Assembly: GCA_023362775.1 (NCBI GenBank)
Contig: JALMGJ010000006.1
Span: 7,277,001-7,341,000, forward strand
From: Charina bottae
Taxonomy: Eukaryota; Chordata; Lepidosauria; Squamata; Charinaidae
Direction of reading: 5' to 3'
DNA: 64,000 nt
Shown: one piece after another, positions 1 through 9,610 of the stretch
Layout of the letters: each line of letters begins with the position of its first letter
Position numbering within the stretch: position 1 is the first letter of the stretch
The notes under the pieces: generated by a model
Told to the model about the DNA's origin: nothing
Seen by the model: the letters and a program-made list of their open reading frames with translations, nothing else
The model's database searches: none
Translations under genes and position numbers: made by a program

Positions 1-889
1 ATCTGGCTGACTGCGCAACCAACCATAACAATAACAATAACAATACTTGCCTGCCTTTGGAATGTGCTGCAGCAGTTGAAGTGCTTGCTCCTTTGTTCAA
101 ATTAAAGGTCACTAAAAGGAAAAAGTAGGTCATTCTTGTTTTGCACCACACATGCAAGTCCCTAAATTCAAATGCCACGATTGCCAACCATTTCCACAAA
201 GAAACAACAACTACTAAAGAATCAGTGATGGTGGATTAAAATGCACTGTGGATGCTTTAATAGGTATTCCTTATATCATGGAAGCTGCTCGGAGTCAATA
301 GATTGTGGCAGAATAGAAAGGTAATAAATAAGTAAGTAAATGAATTGCAAGAGATAGTTTTGTTCGCCTGCATTGAGAATTCTTTTTTTCCCCATGGAGT
401 CTGGCAATACGCAGGATTACCCATTCGAATGGTCCCAGGCCTGGGGTTGACGTTTATGATTTGTTTAAGACCCCTTTTTTGTTTTGTTGATTTTGCTGTT
501 TATCAGAGTATTTTAGTCTGGGCTGTCTGTCTGTCAGGGAGATAACTGGTGGAGAAGGAGGGGGCTCCCTCCAGGGGGATAAACGCATGCGCAGTACTGA
601 ATCGCTTTGCTTTCCTCCCAAGAGGCTAAAGAAGGCCCCGCCCTAGTTTCTTGGGCCTTTTCTCTGAGCATCACTAGTTCATTTCAGTTTAGCTGGATTC
701 TGTCTAGGAGAGTAGAACAATAAAACACTAGAGCCTGTACACCAAGTCTGGGCGTGTTCCTTCACTTGAAGTCAGGACACTGTCTGATTTTATGTTTTTA
801 GTTGTTTTTATGTTTAAGTTTTGTACGCCACCCAGAGTCCACTGGAGTTGGGTGGCCAATAAATTTAAACAAACAAACAAACAGTTTAC
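1..889 (-). other. KIN: KIN intron 6 (partial, runs off the left edge)
   Basis: No exon was recognised here. The stretch contains a probable solo LTR (528-779), an (AAAC)n tract just before the exon 6 donor, and otherwise unremarkable AT-rich intron. A Lys-rich open frame near 345-545 has no recognisable protein. Confidence 0.6.
528..779 (+). mobile_element. probable solo LTR, 5-bp target duplication
   Basis: The block starts TGTCTGTCAGGG and ends GTCAGGACA, with CTGTC on both sides (523-527 and 780-784). An AATAAA lies at 719-724, followed by a short U5-like end. TG...CA ends, a 5-bp duplication and an internal polyadenylation signal suggest an LTR. The left duplication overlaps a TGTC simple repeat, so the boundary is tentative. 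It shares short motifs (GATAAACGC, CCCGCCCTAG) with 17330-17920. Confidence 0.45.
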
Positions 890-938
890 CTTTCTCCTCA
901 TCGTTTTCTCTGTTCAGTTCTGTGAAGATTGGCTCTTC
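890..938 (-). CDS. KIN: KIN coding exon 6
   Basis: This 49-nt exon encodes EEPIFTELNRENDEEK plus one base, matching the segment that follows GLEGK-E/D-Q in KIN17. The acceptor is CTCATTGCAG and the donor GTAAAC. It is the most 3' KIN exon visible; the central Ser-rich region and the C-terminal KOW-like domain lie outside the window. Confidence 0.92.
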
Positions 939-1347
939 CTGCAATGAGAAAAGAGAACCACCTCAGGATTTGTGAACTTAACAGGAAAACGCACACGTTG
1001 TATCATAAGGTTAGCGTCAGGTTCGCTGCAATCAAGATTAAGCAAGGTCTGGTAGACAAAACGCTCATGGGAATGGGGATAAGTCTAGGGTCCAGGGGCA
1101 GTCTAGGGTCTGACTTATAGCAGGTGGGGACACGCAGAGAAACAATTGCAGAAAGAAGTGGCTGGTGGGCATGTTATAGCTACCAGTCTTACTTGATGAT
1201 CCACTTGCTTTGGTGCAATGGAAGCCTGCAAGATGGACTGATCCCCTTTCTTTCATCTTCATAATGCTAAATTTTCAGAGGAATACCAAAATGGGGACTA
1301 GCCATTCCTTTTCTCTTCAGTTTCTGAGACATTAGATTTTGCCTCAC

Positions 1348-1529
1348 CTGATCTTTTCCCTCCAGGCCCCTCCTGACTTGCTGTTCAATGAATTTGGCAG
1401 TTTTTTCTTCATCGTCCAAATCCTGTTTTTTCTTTTTCTCCTGTTCTTGCTGCCTCTGGATGGTCTCGGGGTCTCTGTCAATGTACTGGATGTACCAGCC
1501 TTTGGGCGTTTCGTCGACTTTGCAGAGGC
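1348..1529 (-). CDS. KIN: KIN coding exon 5 (end of winged helix and basic coiled region)
   Basis: The exon encodes LCKVDETPKGWYIQYIDRD, followed by a Lys/Glu-rich stretch (EQEKKKKQDLDDEEKTAKF) and RRGLEGKDQ. In KIN17 this is the end of the winged helix followed by a charged segment. The acceptor ends ATAAG and the donor is GTGAGG. Length 182 nt is 2 + 60 codons, leaving in phase 0. Confidence 0.97.
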
Positions 1530-1639
1530 CTTATAAAGAAGCATATTGCCATGGTTACAGCCTTTATTTCTGGGAGAAATAAGGAAGCAAAGGAAGTCAT
1601 AGAATTACACACCGAAATTGGAACACCCCTGTAAAGATG

Positions 1640-1762
1640 TCCTTGAGTCGACATCAACTCCTGCTGATGACACAGACTCAGCCATGTAGTTTACTTGGCA
1701 ATGGCTTACCACTACCTTCTTTGAGAAGTTTTTTGATGTCCAGTCTGGCCTGGAGCCTTGAT
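1640..1762. repeat. old dispersed-repeat fragment (RTE/SINE-like)
   Basis: The segment from the phrase GAGTCGACATCAACTCCTG to about 1760 has the look of an old retroposon fragment in KIN intron 4/5 sequence. It shares style and phrases with the BovB-like remnants at 30880 and 46440. The family assignment is weak. Confidence 0.3.
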
Positions 1763-1770
1763 CTCTAGAT

Positions 1771-1897
1771 CAGTGTTTCTCAATCTTGACAATGAGTGGA
1801 CTTCAACTCCGGGAATTCCCCAGCCAGCCATGCTGGCTGGGGAATTCTGGGAGTTGAAGTCTGCCCATCTTCAAGTTGCTAAGGTTGAGAAAGCCTA
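1771..1897. mobile_element. hAT MITE, CAGTGTTTCTCAACC family, copy 1
   Basis: A 127-bp palindromic element running from CAGTGTTTCTCAATC to GGTTGAGAAAGCCTA, with the core TTCCCCAGCCAGCCATGCTG. It is flanked by perfect 8-bp duplications CTCTAGAT (1763-1770, 1898-1905). It is non-autonomous. Confidence 0.85.
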
Positions 1898-2272
1898 CTC
1901 TAGATGGTCTCCTATCCAGGTGCTAACTAGGCCTGATTCCACTTAGCTTCTCAGCCATCTATTGAAACCATTACACTGTACAGCTCTTCAATCTATTCCA
2001 AAGTACATATATAGGCACTGTGTATATGTATAATTAATCAGAAGGCTGTTAAGAATTAAGCTGGTATAATGTACTGGCTGTGATTCACACCGTTCCTTTT
2101 CCACAAACCATTCAGGTGGCATTAGGTATGTTATTCAAACGATTGCCCACTTATCTGCCTCCCATCAGAGTAATTCTAAAAGCAGAGGTTAAAAGTAATA
2201 CATTTATAAGGCTAACCCATTTCATCAGTAAGGCCTTCAGTTTAGCAATTTGTTCAGGGATCCATTCATTAC

Positions 2273-2395
2273 CTTCTCTCCCCAGCCACTTTGTAAAATC
2301 CGTCAGAGTTTCCCACTGGGTAGCATTCATATGGATGTGTTCCCGATGACTAATATATTCGTTATATACTATATTGTTGTGGACCCTCTTTGTTC
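2273..2395 (-). CDS. KIN: KIN coding exon 4 (winged-helix region)
   Basis: The exon encodes GTKRVHNNIVYNEYISHREH, then IHMNATQWETLTDFTKWLG and RE(G), which is strongly conserved winged-helix sequence of KIN17. The acceptor is TTCTAG and the donor GTAATG. Length 123 nt is 2 + 120 + 1, consistent with the phases of both neighbours. Confidence 0.97.
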
Positions 2396-2776
2396 CTAGA
2401 AAAAAAAATGCTCTTAATTAGAAGCTTGGAGTTAGCGAAAACATTCCCGACCGAACTAAAGCAGCATGATTTTATCGCAGCTGCTCTATGGTGGAGCCTG
2501 CATTCTGGAACAGCATCTCCCTGGAGCCTGGTATGGCTCCCATCCTGCAACTGTTCCAGAAGTTTTTAAAACTGTGGCTCTGCTCCCAGGCCCAGGTGGA
2601 TGCCGAGTCCAGGTTCAGTTTTGCTGAGTTGGGGTATGTTTAGTATTTTTCCTCTTCTGGATGTACACATTTTTTACTGCTTCAGGTTTTTTTCTTTGTT
2701 TTTATTCTAAGCCCCCCAGTGTCTTTTGGGAGTCGGGCAGTCTCCAAATCTAATATAAACAAACAAACAAATTTAC

Positions 2777-2820
2777 CAAATCTTCTCCGGAGGAGTTCTA
2801 GGAAATCATTCCGGAATTCC
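2777..2820 (-). CDS. KIN: KIN coding exon 3 (44-nt microexon-like)
   Basis: This 44-nt exon encodes the conserved EFRNDFLELLRRRF segment of the KIN17 winged-helix region. It lies between a CCTCTAG acceptor and a GTAAAT donor. One base completes the Glu codon from exon 2, and one base (G) begins a Gly codon finished by exon 4. It is too short to stand out as an open frame and was recognised by protein identity and phase. Confidence 0.95.
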
Positions 2821-2950
2821 CTAGAGGAATAGAAAAGAAAGTGATATAAGCACTTGGGTCAAATACTGTACATTAACAAAATGTCAGCCCTAACTAGATA
2901 GACCAGGCCAGGAAACCAACTCCATAGGAAGATTAGAACTCTACTTATAG

Positions 2951-3025
2951 CAGTGTTTCTCAACCTTGGCCACTTTAAGATGGGTGGACTTCAACTCCCA
3001 GAATTCTGGGAGTTGAGAAACACTG
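2951..3025. mobile_element. hAT MITE, CAGTGTTTCTCAACC family, copy 2 (short)
   Basis: A 75-bp version of the same element, from CAGTGTTTCTCAACC to GAGAAACACTG, with the centre deleted. The flanks ACTTATAG and GGTTACAG are only partly alike. Confidence 0.75.
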
Positions 3026-3317
3026 GGTTACAGTAACAGAATCTCGCAAGTCTGATTGTGCTTTTCCTCCCCTCCCTCTTATACCCAGTGGATTGGGGTG
3101 GTGGAGGCAACCTCCGCCTCTTTTTAATACTTTCTCTGTTCCTAGGATGTAAAGAATGCTTCTGACTTTTTGTCTGCATAATGGTTTTGAACATTTGCTT
3201 CAAGGCCATCTCCTTGGTTCTCTGCACAGATTAACACTATAACTCTAATTGCATCAGTTCAATTCATATGGTAGCCTTTGAGTAACACAGATCCCTTGTC
3301 AGCCATAACAGAACGAT

Positions 3318-3338
3318 CTCTCTCTCTCTCTCTCTCTG
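3318..3338. repeat. (TC)n microsatellite
   Basis: A pure TCTC dinucleotide tract of about 20 bases in KIN intron 2. Confidence 0.9.
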
Positions 3339-3520
3339 AAGCAACATGAGGCTTAAATATCACTTTGTAACATGGATATTCTGGCCCCAAAATGGAGGAT
3401 AACTTGATGGACAATGAATTGGTCTTGAGGAGAGCCTTCACTAAGCTTAATTTAAAACAAACAAGCAAACAACCCCCCCCAACTCCTACACTCTGAGAAG
3501 ATTCAAAGATTAGTCTAGAG

Positions 3521-3829
3521 CAGGGTTTCTCAACCAGGGTTCCGTGGCACCCTAGGGTTCTGTGAGAGGTCACTAGGGGTTCCCTGGGAGATCACAATTT
3601 ATTTAAAAAATGATTTCAAATTTGGGCAACTTCACATTAAAGAGGTAAGTTTCATTCTTTATTTTCAGTTTTAGAACACTGTTAAAGCATCTATACAGGT
3701 CTACACATGAAACAAATATTATAATTTTGTAACTTCTGGCCCCTATTTGAGCCTGAATGTGCAGGGGTTCCCTAAGGCCTGAAAAACCTTTCAAGGATTC
3801 CTCCAGGGTCAAAAGGTTGAGAAAGGCTG
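3521..3829. mobile_element. hAT-like element, CAGGGTTTCTCAACC family
   Basis: A 309-bp element from CAGGGTTTCTCAACCAGGG to AAGGTTGAGAAAGGCTG, flanked by perfect 8-bp duplications GTCTAGAG (3513-3520, 3830-3837). The inverted ends match over about 15 bp. It lies in KIN intron 2. Related, more decayed copies are at 36500-36710 and 53455-53590. Confidence 0.88.
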
Positions 3830-3975
3830 GTCTAGAGAAATAACCACAAGTGTGTGAATCCCTTTTAAACTGTCTTATATTTGCACTGACGTATACCAAC
3901 TGCAGCCATGATGCTGCACAAATTTAAGCGGAAGCAGCTCATAATATGCAATGTCAAGTTGTAGGCCAAACTCAC

Positions 3976-4070
3976 TCTGAAAAGTAATCCATGAATTGCT
4001 GAGGGTTTTCAGATGCAAGGAGCAGTTGTCGCTGGTGAGATTCTGACATGCAATGACATTTAAAGCCATT
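3976..4070 (-). CDS. KIN: KIN coding exon 2 (second half of zinc finger)
   Basis: The exon encodes NGFKCHCMSESHQRQ and continues to QQFMDYFS plus two bases of a Glu codon. It supplies H44 and H50 of the C2H2 finger begun in exon 1 and the start of the winged-helix region. The acceptor reads TTCTTCCAG and the donor GTGAGT. Length is 95 nt, entering in phase 0 and leaving in phase 2, which matches the next exon. Confidence 0.96.
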
Positions 4071-4879
4071 CTGGAAGAACAAGGCAAGAATACTGCATTT
4101 GCAAAGACACCAGAACGAGGTCAAAATCCCCCAGCAAACCTTGAACAGATATCATAAGTAGCTAAAGCATTTTTTTTTAAAAAAACATGGAGATAAAATA
4201 ATGAAGAATCAAGGTGTTCCCTTGCTAGGCTGACAAGGAACAAGCAAAAGCACAAGATGTTTACCCCCAAACACTGCAACATTCCTAGGTACATTCTATG
4301 TGCCAACCAGATATTAGATTTGGTTGTATCCTGAAGTCAACTCTCTCCAAAGCAATTAGGCCTGCCTTCATTAGAACATCAGAACTCTGTGTGATCAGAC
4401 TAACAATCTAATATATAATTCTCTCCCTCAGTGGGCATCCAGTGCTTTTTGAAAGCCTGCAATTAGGACAACAAATCAGTACTATCTAGGAACTGCCATT
4501 CAGAGATATCTTAGCTCAGAACATAGAAACTTCACACAACCATAACAAAACATCCACATCAACAGATTTATTCTCCATTCCTTTTTAGTGCCTCTTTAAA
4601 ATCTGGCCCTCTTGTCAGAGCAAATTTTACAGGTTACTTGCTTATCTGAGGAAGACCCCCTTTCTTTTCATTCTTCTGAATTTATTGCCCTTTGACTTCG
4701 TTATTTTAAGTGTGTAGCTTGTAGGAAAGTGAGCAGAAGAATAAATTGACTGGATCAGATCGATCACTCCATCAAGCCCAACATTTATCTCTTTGGTTCA
4801 ACCAATGCAGAACCAATGTTTTTGAAGATATTATTATTAGGATAGGAAGACTGTAGCCAGCCTTGGCAGTTTATCATTC

Positions 4880-4881
4880 TA

Positions 4882-4930
<49 letters not shown>
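4880..4930. repeat. (ATT)n microsatellite
   Basis: About 16 uninterrupted ATT/TAT units in KIN intron 1, next to a LINE-tail-like phrase (TTTCACCCTTCCTTTTGGAG). Confidence 0.95.
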
Positions 4931-4931
<1 letters not shown>

Positions 4932-5042
4932 TTCACCCTTCCTTTTGGAGCTCTAGGCAGTATATAAACTTGTTCTGCATATTCAGACAATTTAGGCTCA
5001 TAACAAAAGGTTAAACCAGGTTGTCAAGACAGCATATTAAGT

Positions 5043-5411
5043 GTGGAGTCCTTGGTGCTCTCTGAGCCTTGTTGTTTTCTTGCAGACGTTTCATTGCCAG
5101 GCTAGGCAATTTCTTCAGTGCGAAAAGGGAGTGGGACTTGCTCTCTGTTTATATACCCTGGCTTGCCTGCCTGTGTTGGTGGGGGTACAACAACCCAATC
5201 AAGGTACTACCAAGGAGAGTATAACACCCCCACCAACACAGGCAGGACAAGCCAGGGTATATAAACAGAGAGCAAGTCCCACTCCTTTTTTGCACTGAAG
5301 ATATTGCCTAGCCTGGCAATGAAACGTCTGCAAGAAAACGACAAGGCTCAAAGAGCACCAAGGACTCCACAGTTCAACCCTGAGCTACAAATATTCTCTT
5401 CGATTGGTACA
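5043..5411. mobile_element. Penelope-like 3'-end foldback (about 144-bp arms)
   Basis: The left arm 5043-5186 and right arm 5226-5370 are near-perfect inverted copies of GTGGAGTCCTTGGTGCTCTC through GGTTGGTGGGGGT-like sequence, around a 39-nt spacer. The right-arm orientation matches the 3' end of the Penelope-like fragment at 42600-42772, including GGCAATGAAACGTCTGCAAG. After the right arm comes a roughly 40-bp tail, AGTTCAACCCTGAGCTACAA to GATTGGTAC, which is also found next to this sequence at 39838 and 63480. Confidence 0.75.
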
Positions 5412-5849
5412 GCATATTGAGCCCCAAGTTATCCCGGATGGTCTAATATGGATAATATGTTAGAACTTGGCAACTTTCAAAGAACGGAGATCAGCCAAGC
5501 AGGCGACTAGGAGCTACCCATCAGAACAGCAAAGACTGCAATAGTCTTCTTCTGCCAACCTTGTTCAAATTCAGCCCAGCCATTTGTCCTTGTTCACTTG
5601 ACGCATTTAGCTTTGTCAGCTAAAGATCTAATATCAGCATTCAGCCAACAGACTAAGTTAACCATTTCGTGTCCCAGCATATGGTACAAAGCCAGACCAT
5701 GCAACTGGTTAACTGGCCAGTGCATTGTACAAACCCAGAAAATGAATTAATTTAGGCATCAGCTTAAGTGACTTGTGCAGACCCAGCCATCCCATTTCAC
5801 GGGTTGAATATCATCAGACCTAAACTTGCAGGGAGTCTTTGGTCTAACG

Positions 5850-5957
5850 CAGTGTTTTCCAAACTTGGCCACTTTAAGATGGGTGGACTTCAACTCCTAG
5901 AATTCCCCAGCCAGCAAAGTCCACCCATCTTAAAGTGGCCAAGTTTGGAAAACACTG
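5850..5957. mobile_element. hAT MITE, CAGTGTTTCTCAACC family, copy 3
   Basis: A 108-bp palindrome from CAGTGTTTTCCAAACTTGG to CAAGTTTGGAAAACACTG. The flanks GTCTAACG (5842-5849) and GACTAATG (5958-5965) are diverged 8-bp duplications. Confidence 0.8.
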
Positions 5958-6251
5958 GACTAATGGAAGACACATGAAAAGGGCCCCCCGTCTCACAGAA
6001 GGCTGGCTGGGCATGCAAAAGCTCCTCTGTTCATATTATATGATCCAAGACTCGGATGAAAAACCACCACGACGAAACCTGGAAAACTTCATGGTGGAAC
6101 AAATCACCATCATAAGACATGTGAAGAGTCAACCGAAATCGGAATGAGATTCGTGGCTGATGACGGAAAAGGACATCCGGGTCTAGGGCCTCTTTTATTG
6201 CGACCAAAGTGCCCAGATATACTGCCCCTGCCCCTGGAGGCTCCCCCTCAC

Positions 6252-6365
6252 CTCGTCCCGGCACTGCTTCTGGCACATCTGGCAATACCAGCGCAGCTTC
6301 TGCAGCCCCTTCGACTTGATACGGTTGGCGATAGCCTTGGGGCTCAAGAAATCCGTTTTCCCCAT
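6252..6365 (-). CDS. KIN: KIN coding exon 1 (DNA/RNA-binding protein KIN17), start codon
   Basis: The exon encodes 38 residues starting MGKTDFLSPKAIANRIKSKG and ending QKQCRDE, close to the start of vertebrate KIN17. KIN17 is a nuclear zinc-finger protein linked to DNA replication, repair and RNA processing. The ATG is the reverse complement of 6363-6365. The exon ends at a GTGAGG donor (6246-6251 on the plus strand) in phase 0. It holds the first half of the C2H2 finger, with C28 and C31 visible; the histidines are in exon 2. Six exons are present (6252-6365, 3976-4070, 2777-2820, 2273-2395, 1348-1529, 890-938). They join without a phase error to give about 202 codons, roughly half of the ~393-residue family length. 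The remaining exons lie left of the window. The gene is head to head with ATP5F1C, as in human. Confidence 0.97.
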
Positions 6366-6834
6366 GACGAGGGACGCGAAGGAGCAGCACGACACAAACC
6401 CGGCGACGGCGACCCTCACTTCCGGACTTCGTTTGACCGGAAGCGGACGTGACGTATACAGCGAAGCTTCATGGGAAGATCGTTGACAAGAGGAAGCCTC
6501 TCGCGCTGCGATAGCTCTCCCAGTGAATGGCCCCTGGGACTGGGAATCATGGAAGTTGTAGTGCGACGCTGTAGAGTCTGTCCTGGGGGGTGAAATCTCA
6601 ATTAAAATTTTAAAATATTTTTTTACTATGTCTATCACCCATGGGAGGGGACGCTCTAGCACGTCAGCTCTGTGGCGTCAGCTCTCTTTGGAGGACCACC
6701 GCGCGCCGTTCCGAGGCGCGCCGCTCTAGCCAGCCAGTGCCGTGTCCGAGAAATCATAGAGAAGAATAAGAGAGAGGCGCTCAACCCGGAAGCCGCCACT
6801 GCTCTTCCTCTCTCGCTTCCTGCCCTTGTGCTGA
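6366..6834. promoter_or_regulatory. CpG-rich divergent promoter between KIN and ATP5F1C
   Basis: This GC- and CpG-rich interval separates the KIN start codon (6365) from the probable ATP5F1C first exon (ending 6974). Visible sites are two ETS-like motifs, ACTTCCGG (6418-6425) and ACCGGAAGC (6436-6444), and a CRE-like TGACGT (6450-6455). No clear TATA box is seen. Head-to-head housekeeping genes with ETS sites are typical of shared bidirectional promoters, and the same arrangement is known for human KIN and ATP5F1C. Transcription start sites are inferred, not seen. Confidence 0.75.
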
Positions 6835-6974
6835 GAGACCCGGTTCAAGCGGGGGAGCGCGGCGCATGCGCGGTGCGGGCGCCCTGACCTTCAGCAGCGG
6901 CAGCAGCCGGACGAGGCCGCGGGAAGGAGCCTGATCGGCGGCGCTGCTGCTACTGCCGACGCCCAGCCGCAGTG
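6835..6974 (+). CDS. ATP5F1C: ATP5F1C candidate exon 1 (end of transit peptide), no in-frame ATG
   Basis: The segment ends ...GCC CAG CCG CAG TG before GTACTC, giving A-Q-P-Q-W when joined to the G at the start of exon 2. Human ATP5F1C has ...QPQW immediately before IQVRNMATLKD, so phase and sequence fit. Reading back in this frame is open to a TGA at 6832-6834 but meets no ATG. An out-of-frame ATG at 6866 starts an Arg-rich presequence-like peptide (MRGAGALTFSSGSSRTRPRE) that ends in 22 codons. The start may lie in another exon, or a small indel may sit in this GC-rich stretch. The upstream exon limit is unknown. Confidence 0.5.
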
Positions 6975-7729
6975 GTACTCGGGGGAAGGGGAGGGGCGGG
7001 GGAGCGGGAGGGTTTCTGCACATGCTCAGAGTCGGTCTCGCCCCCCTTAGATCTCGGGGGTCGTCGGCTGGCAGGGCCCGGGGTTTGCCTGTTCCTGACA
7101 GGCCTGGGAAGCTGCCTTGAGCTTCCCTGGAAAGAAGGCCCTGGTGCCTGCCCATGCGGCTAAGGGCCCGTCGTCCCTGATCCTTGCCCTTGGGGACAGT
7201 GGCTGATGGGAGCTGGAGCCCAGCAGCATCGGGAGCTCTGGCCTCCGACATAAGACTCGGTAATAAAGAGGGGGGGGGGGTTATTCGGTTACATTCACTC
7301 GGAATCTGCCTGCCTGTGGCTGAAGTGCAGAGTTTCTACACGACGTGCCTGGAAGATCGAGTTAATCGTCTTTTTTTGCAGAGCTTCTGGAGGTCCATTT
7401 GGTGACCTGGGCAGCTTGTGCGAACCGAGCCCACCTGGCTCTTTCATTTCGTTTCATTTTTTTTAAAAAATAATTCTGATGGAATATTTGAGAAAGGATC
7501 ACAACAGGCATGTTTTCCTCTTCATTTTGTAGCCTTGGATTGTCCGACTTGTATCTTGATTTTTAATGCACTTGTTGAGAAATGAGCCTGTTCAGGAATT
7601 ATATATCCAAGTAAACATTCTTTAGAAAATGAATGAACTGTTGCAGCTGTTCTGTATTTTTGTTACTCTAGCAACTGAAAGAGGCACATTCAATTTATGA
7701 AGTATGCAAATATGTGTTTAATTTTTCAG

Positions 7730-7764
7730 GATCCAAGTTAGAAACATGGCGACTCTGAAAGACA
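7730..7764 (+). CDS. ATP5F1C: ATP5F1C coding exon 2 (ATP synthase F1 subunit gamma)
   Basis: The gamma subunit is the rotating central stalk of mitochondrial F1Fo-ATP synthase, turning inside the alpha3beta3 ring and coupling proton flow to ATP synthesis in the matrix. This 35-nt exon encodes IQVRNMATLKD plus one base; in the known protein the mature chain begins ATLKD. The acceptor is TTTTTCAG and the donor GTAAGC. Exons 7730-7764, 10104-10235, 10860-11064, 13013-13156, 13535-13599, 15392-15547 and 18254-18350 keep one frame throughout. From the exon 2 Met to the final Leu there are 273 codons, so the mature chain is 272 residues, the family length. Confidence 0.97.
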
Positions 7765-8039
7765 GTAAGCATTTTATGTTATATTTACTTGTCTGAGATG
7801 GTAGTCTAAAAAAGTCTGAAATCATGCCTGCATCTTCATTTTAAACATTCTTTGCTTGCTTTGACATGCTGACTAGGGATAGTCTACTTCTACCGTGTGC
7901 ATAATGGCCAATCCAGATTTGCTTACACATTTTTAGACTTTAACATATTAGTTTCCCCCCCTTAAGCTGCAAAAATTGATGAAGGGCCTTCCTAGATGCC
8001 AGTTAAAATGGCTGTGTAGCATCAGCTGAAAACTTGATC

Positions 8040-8650
8040 CTCAGTGGGCAGTAGATCGATCAAGCAGTAGATCAAGGTTTTCTCCCAGTGTCTGGATAGG
8101 GAAGAACGGGCTTCAGCTCAACCCTGACAAGACTGAGTGGCTGTGGATGTTGACCCCTCTGGATGGGACTGCACTCCTCCAGACAGAAGTGGTGCACAAT
8201 TTGGGGTTCTCTTGGACTCTCAGCTCTTCCTCCATCTTGTGCACGAAATGTGCCTGTTTTTGGTTCAGGAGGCCCTGCTCACAATCACTCATACCTTGGT
8301 CACTTGGACTATTGTGATGCACTCTATATGGGGCTATCCTTGAAGTCCACTCAGAAACTAATGTTGGTAGCAGAATGGAGCAGTGTGGGTAGTTATGGGT
8401 GTACCATGGTATACTGCCCACTGGGTGGGCAGGACCTATCAGAGATAGGTTGTCCCCCAAATAGCCAAGCCCACTTGAATTGTACCCAGAAGCCACCTGG
8501 CAACCAGTGCAGTTTGCGAAGCAGCAGAGACACATGGACATATTATGGTGCACCCAACACTGTTTATACCACTGCATTCTGGACAAGCTGTAGCTTTCAA
8601 GTGGTCTTCAAGGGCAGCCCCATATGCAGTGCATTTCAGTAGTGCATTCA
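8040..8650 (+). mobile_element. L2/CR1-like LINE fragment, plus strand
   Basis: The segment contains decayed coding phrases such as CTCAACCCTGACAAGACTGA and TATGGGGCTATCCTTGAAG, typical of the C-terminal part of L2/CR1-like reverse-transcriptase ORFs. Stops and frameshifts are frequent. It lies in ATP5F1C intron 2. Confidence 0.6.
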
Positions 8651-8664
8651 TGAGGTATCTAGAG

Positions 8665-8965
8665 CACAGCTTTCCAAACTGTGTCGCCACACCACCCGGG
8701 AGCGGCGGTGCACGCGTGCACGGTGGCAGTGGCGCGGCTTCCGTGTTTTAGCGGAGGCTGCCGCCGCTACCGCCGTGCACGCCCGCGCCGCCGCACCCCC
8801 CCCGCACTGCCACCGTGCACGCACGCGCCGCCGCACGCCCCCCTCACCGCCGCCGTGCACGTGTGCCCCCCCGCACCACCGTGCATGTGCGCCCCCCCGC
8901 GCCGCCGCCATGCGCGCACCGCTGCCACTGGTGTGTCGCCAGTGGCGGCACTTTGGAAAGCCCTG
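8665..8965. mobile_element. hAT element, CAGAGCTTTCC family, GC-rich interior, copy A
   Basis: A 301-bp element from CACAGCTTTCCAAACTG to ACTTTGGAAAGCCCTG, with 8-bp duplications ATCTAGAG at 8657-8664 and 8966-8973. The interior is a CpG-dense run of CCGCCGTGCAC-like short repeats. Confidence 0.87.
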
Positions 8966-9025
8966 ATCTAGAGCATGACTCAAGGGCTGCCCACTCTGGG
9001 AAAGGGCGCAACTGATGCACTAGAT

Positions 9026-9315
9026 CAGAGCTTTCCAAACTTTTCATGTTGGTGACACACTTTTTAGACATGCATCATTTCGCAACACACTCTTACAGCA
9101 GGGCATCATTTCATGACACACTCTTACAGCAGGGCACAAGGCAGGCATTAGGACCTGTGCAGAATCATGGCAGGTTTGGAGGCAGCCAGGCACAAGGCAG
9201 GCACTAGGACCTGCGTGGAATCCTGGCAGGGCTCGGAGGCAGCAGCAGCCGCGACACACCCAGACACTGCAGCCGACACACTAACATGTCCCGACACACA
9301 GTTTGGAAAGCTCTG
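9026..9315. mobile_element. hAT element, CAGAGCTTTCC family, copy B
   Basis: A 290-bp element from CAGAGCTTTCCAAACTTTTC to GTTTGGAAAGCTCTG, with perfect duplications CACTAGAT (9018-9025, 9316-9323). The interior has repeated AGGCACTAGGACCTGCG-like units instead of the GC-rich filler of copy A. It lies only 60 bp from copy A. Confidence 0.9.
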
Positions 9316-9429
9316 CACTAGATGGATCTGTTCATCTAGTGCAATTGAATTGGCATAGAATTCACAAGGAATCAAGAAATATTACATTTCTTGCCTTAGT
9401 CCATTGACGCCGTCTTGTGAAAAAGGGCT

Positions 9430-9610
9430 CACTCCTTATTTATTTATTTAATCAATTTATAAAGCAGTCCAACTCAACAAGTGATTCTGGGTGGTGAACA
9501 ATAACAAATCAAATAAAAACAATTACATCATAAATTATAAAATTAAAATACATAGCAGCCGAGAAAATTATGTATGTATTCTCAGCTGCTATTTATAAAT
9601 AAATAACAAA
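9430..9610. repeat. LINE (L2/CR1-like) 3'-tail fragment
   Basis: An ATTTATTTATTTAATCAATT run, then CAGTCCAACTCAACAAGTG and GGGTGGTGAACAATAACAAA. This is the common reptilian LINE tail, also seen near 15740, 17940, 21430, 23590, 35390, 42230, 51480 and 58710. It ends with a short inverted stretch around CATAGCAGCCGAGAAAATTATG. Confidence 0.5.

Larger units (their letters stand above)
4071..6251 (-). other. KIN: KIN intron 1
   Basis: A 2.2-kb intron between KIN exons 1 and 2 with GTGAGG and TTCTTCCAG ends. It carries the ATT microsatellite, the Penelope-like foldback and one hAT MITE. No other exon was recognised in the remainder. Confidence 0.9.

Noticed and set aside
1758..1946. Possible CRISPR-like or regulated palindromes in CAGTGTTTCTCAACC repeats
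   Set aside because: They are dispersed single insertions with 8-bp target duplications, that is hAT MITEs in a vertebrate genome.
7022..7119. ATG with an Arg-rich, presequence-like peptide as an alternative ATP5F1C start
   Set aside because: It reaches a stop after about 32 codons and has no convincing donor in the phase needed to join exon 2. Kept only as an alternative in the start-codon finding.
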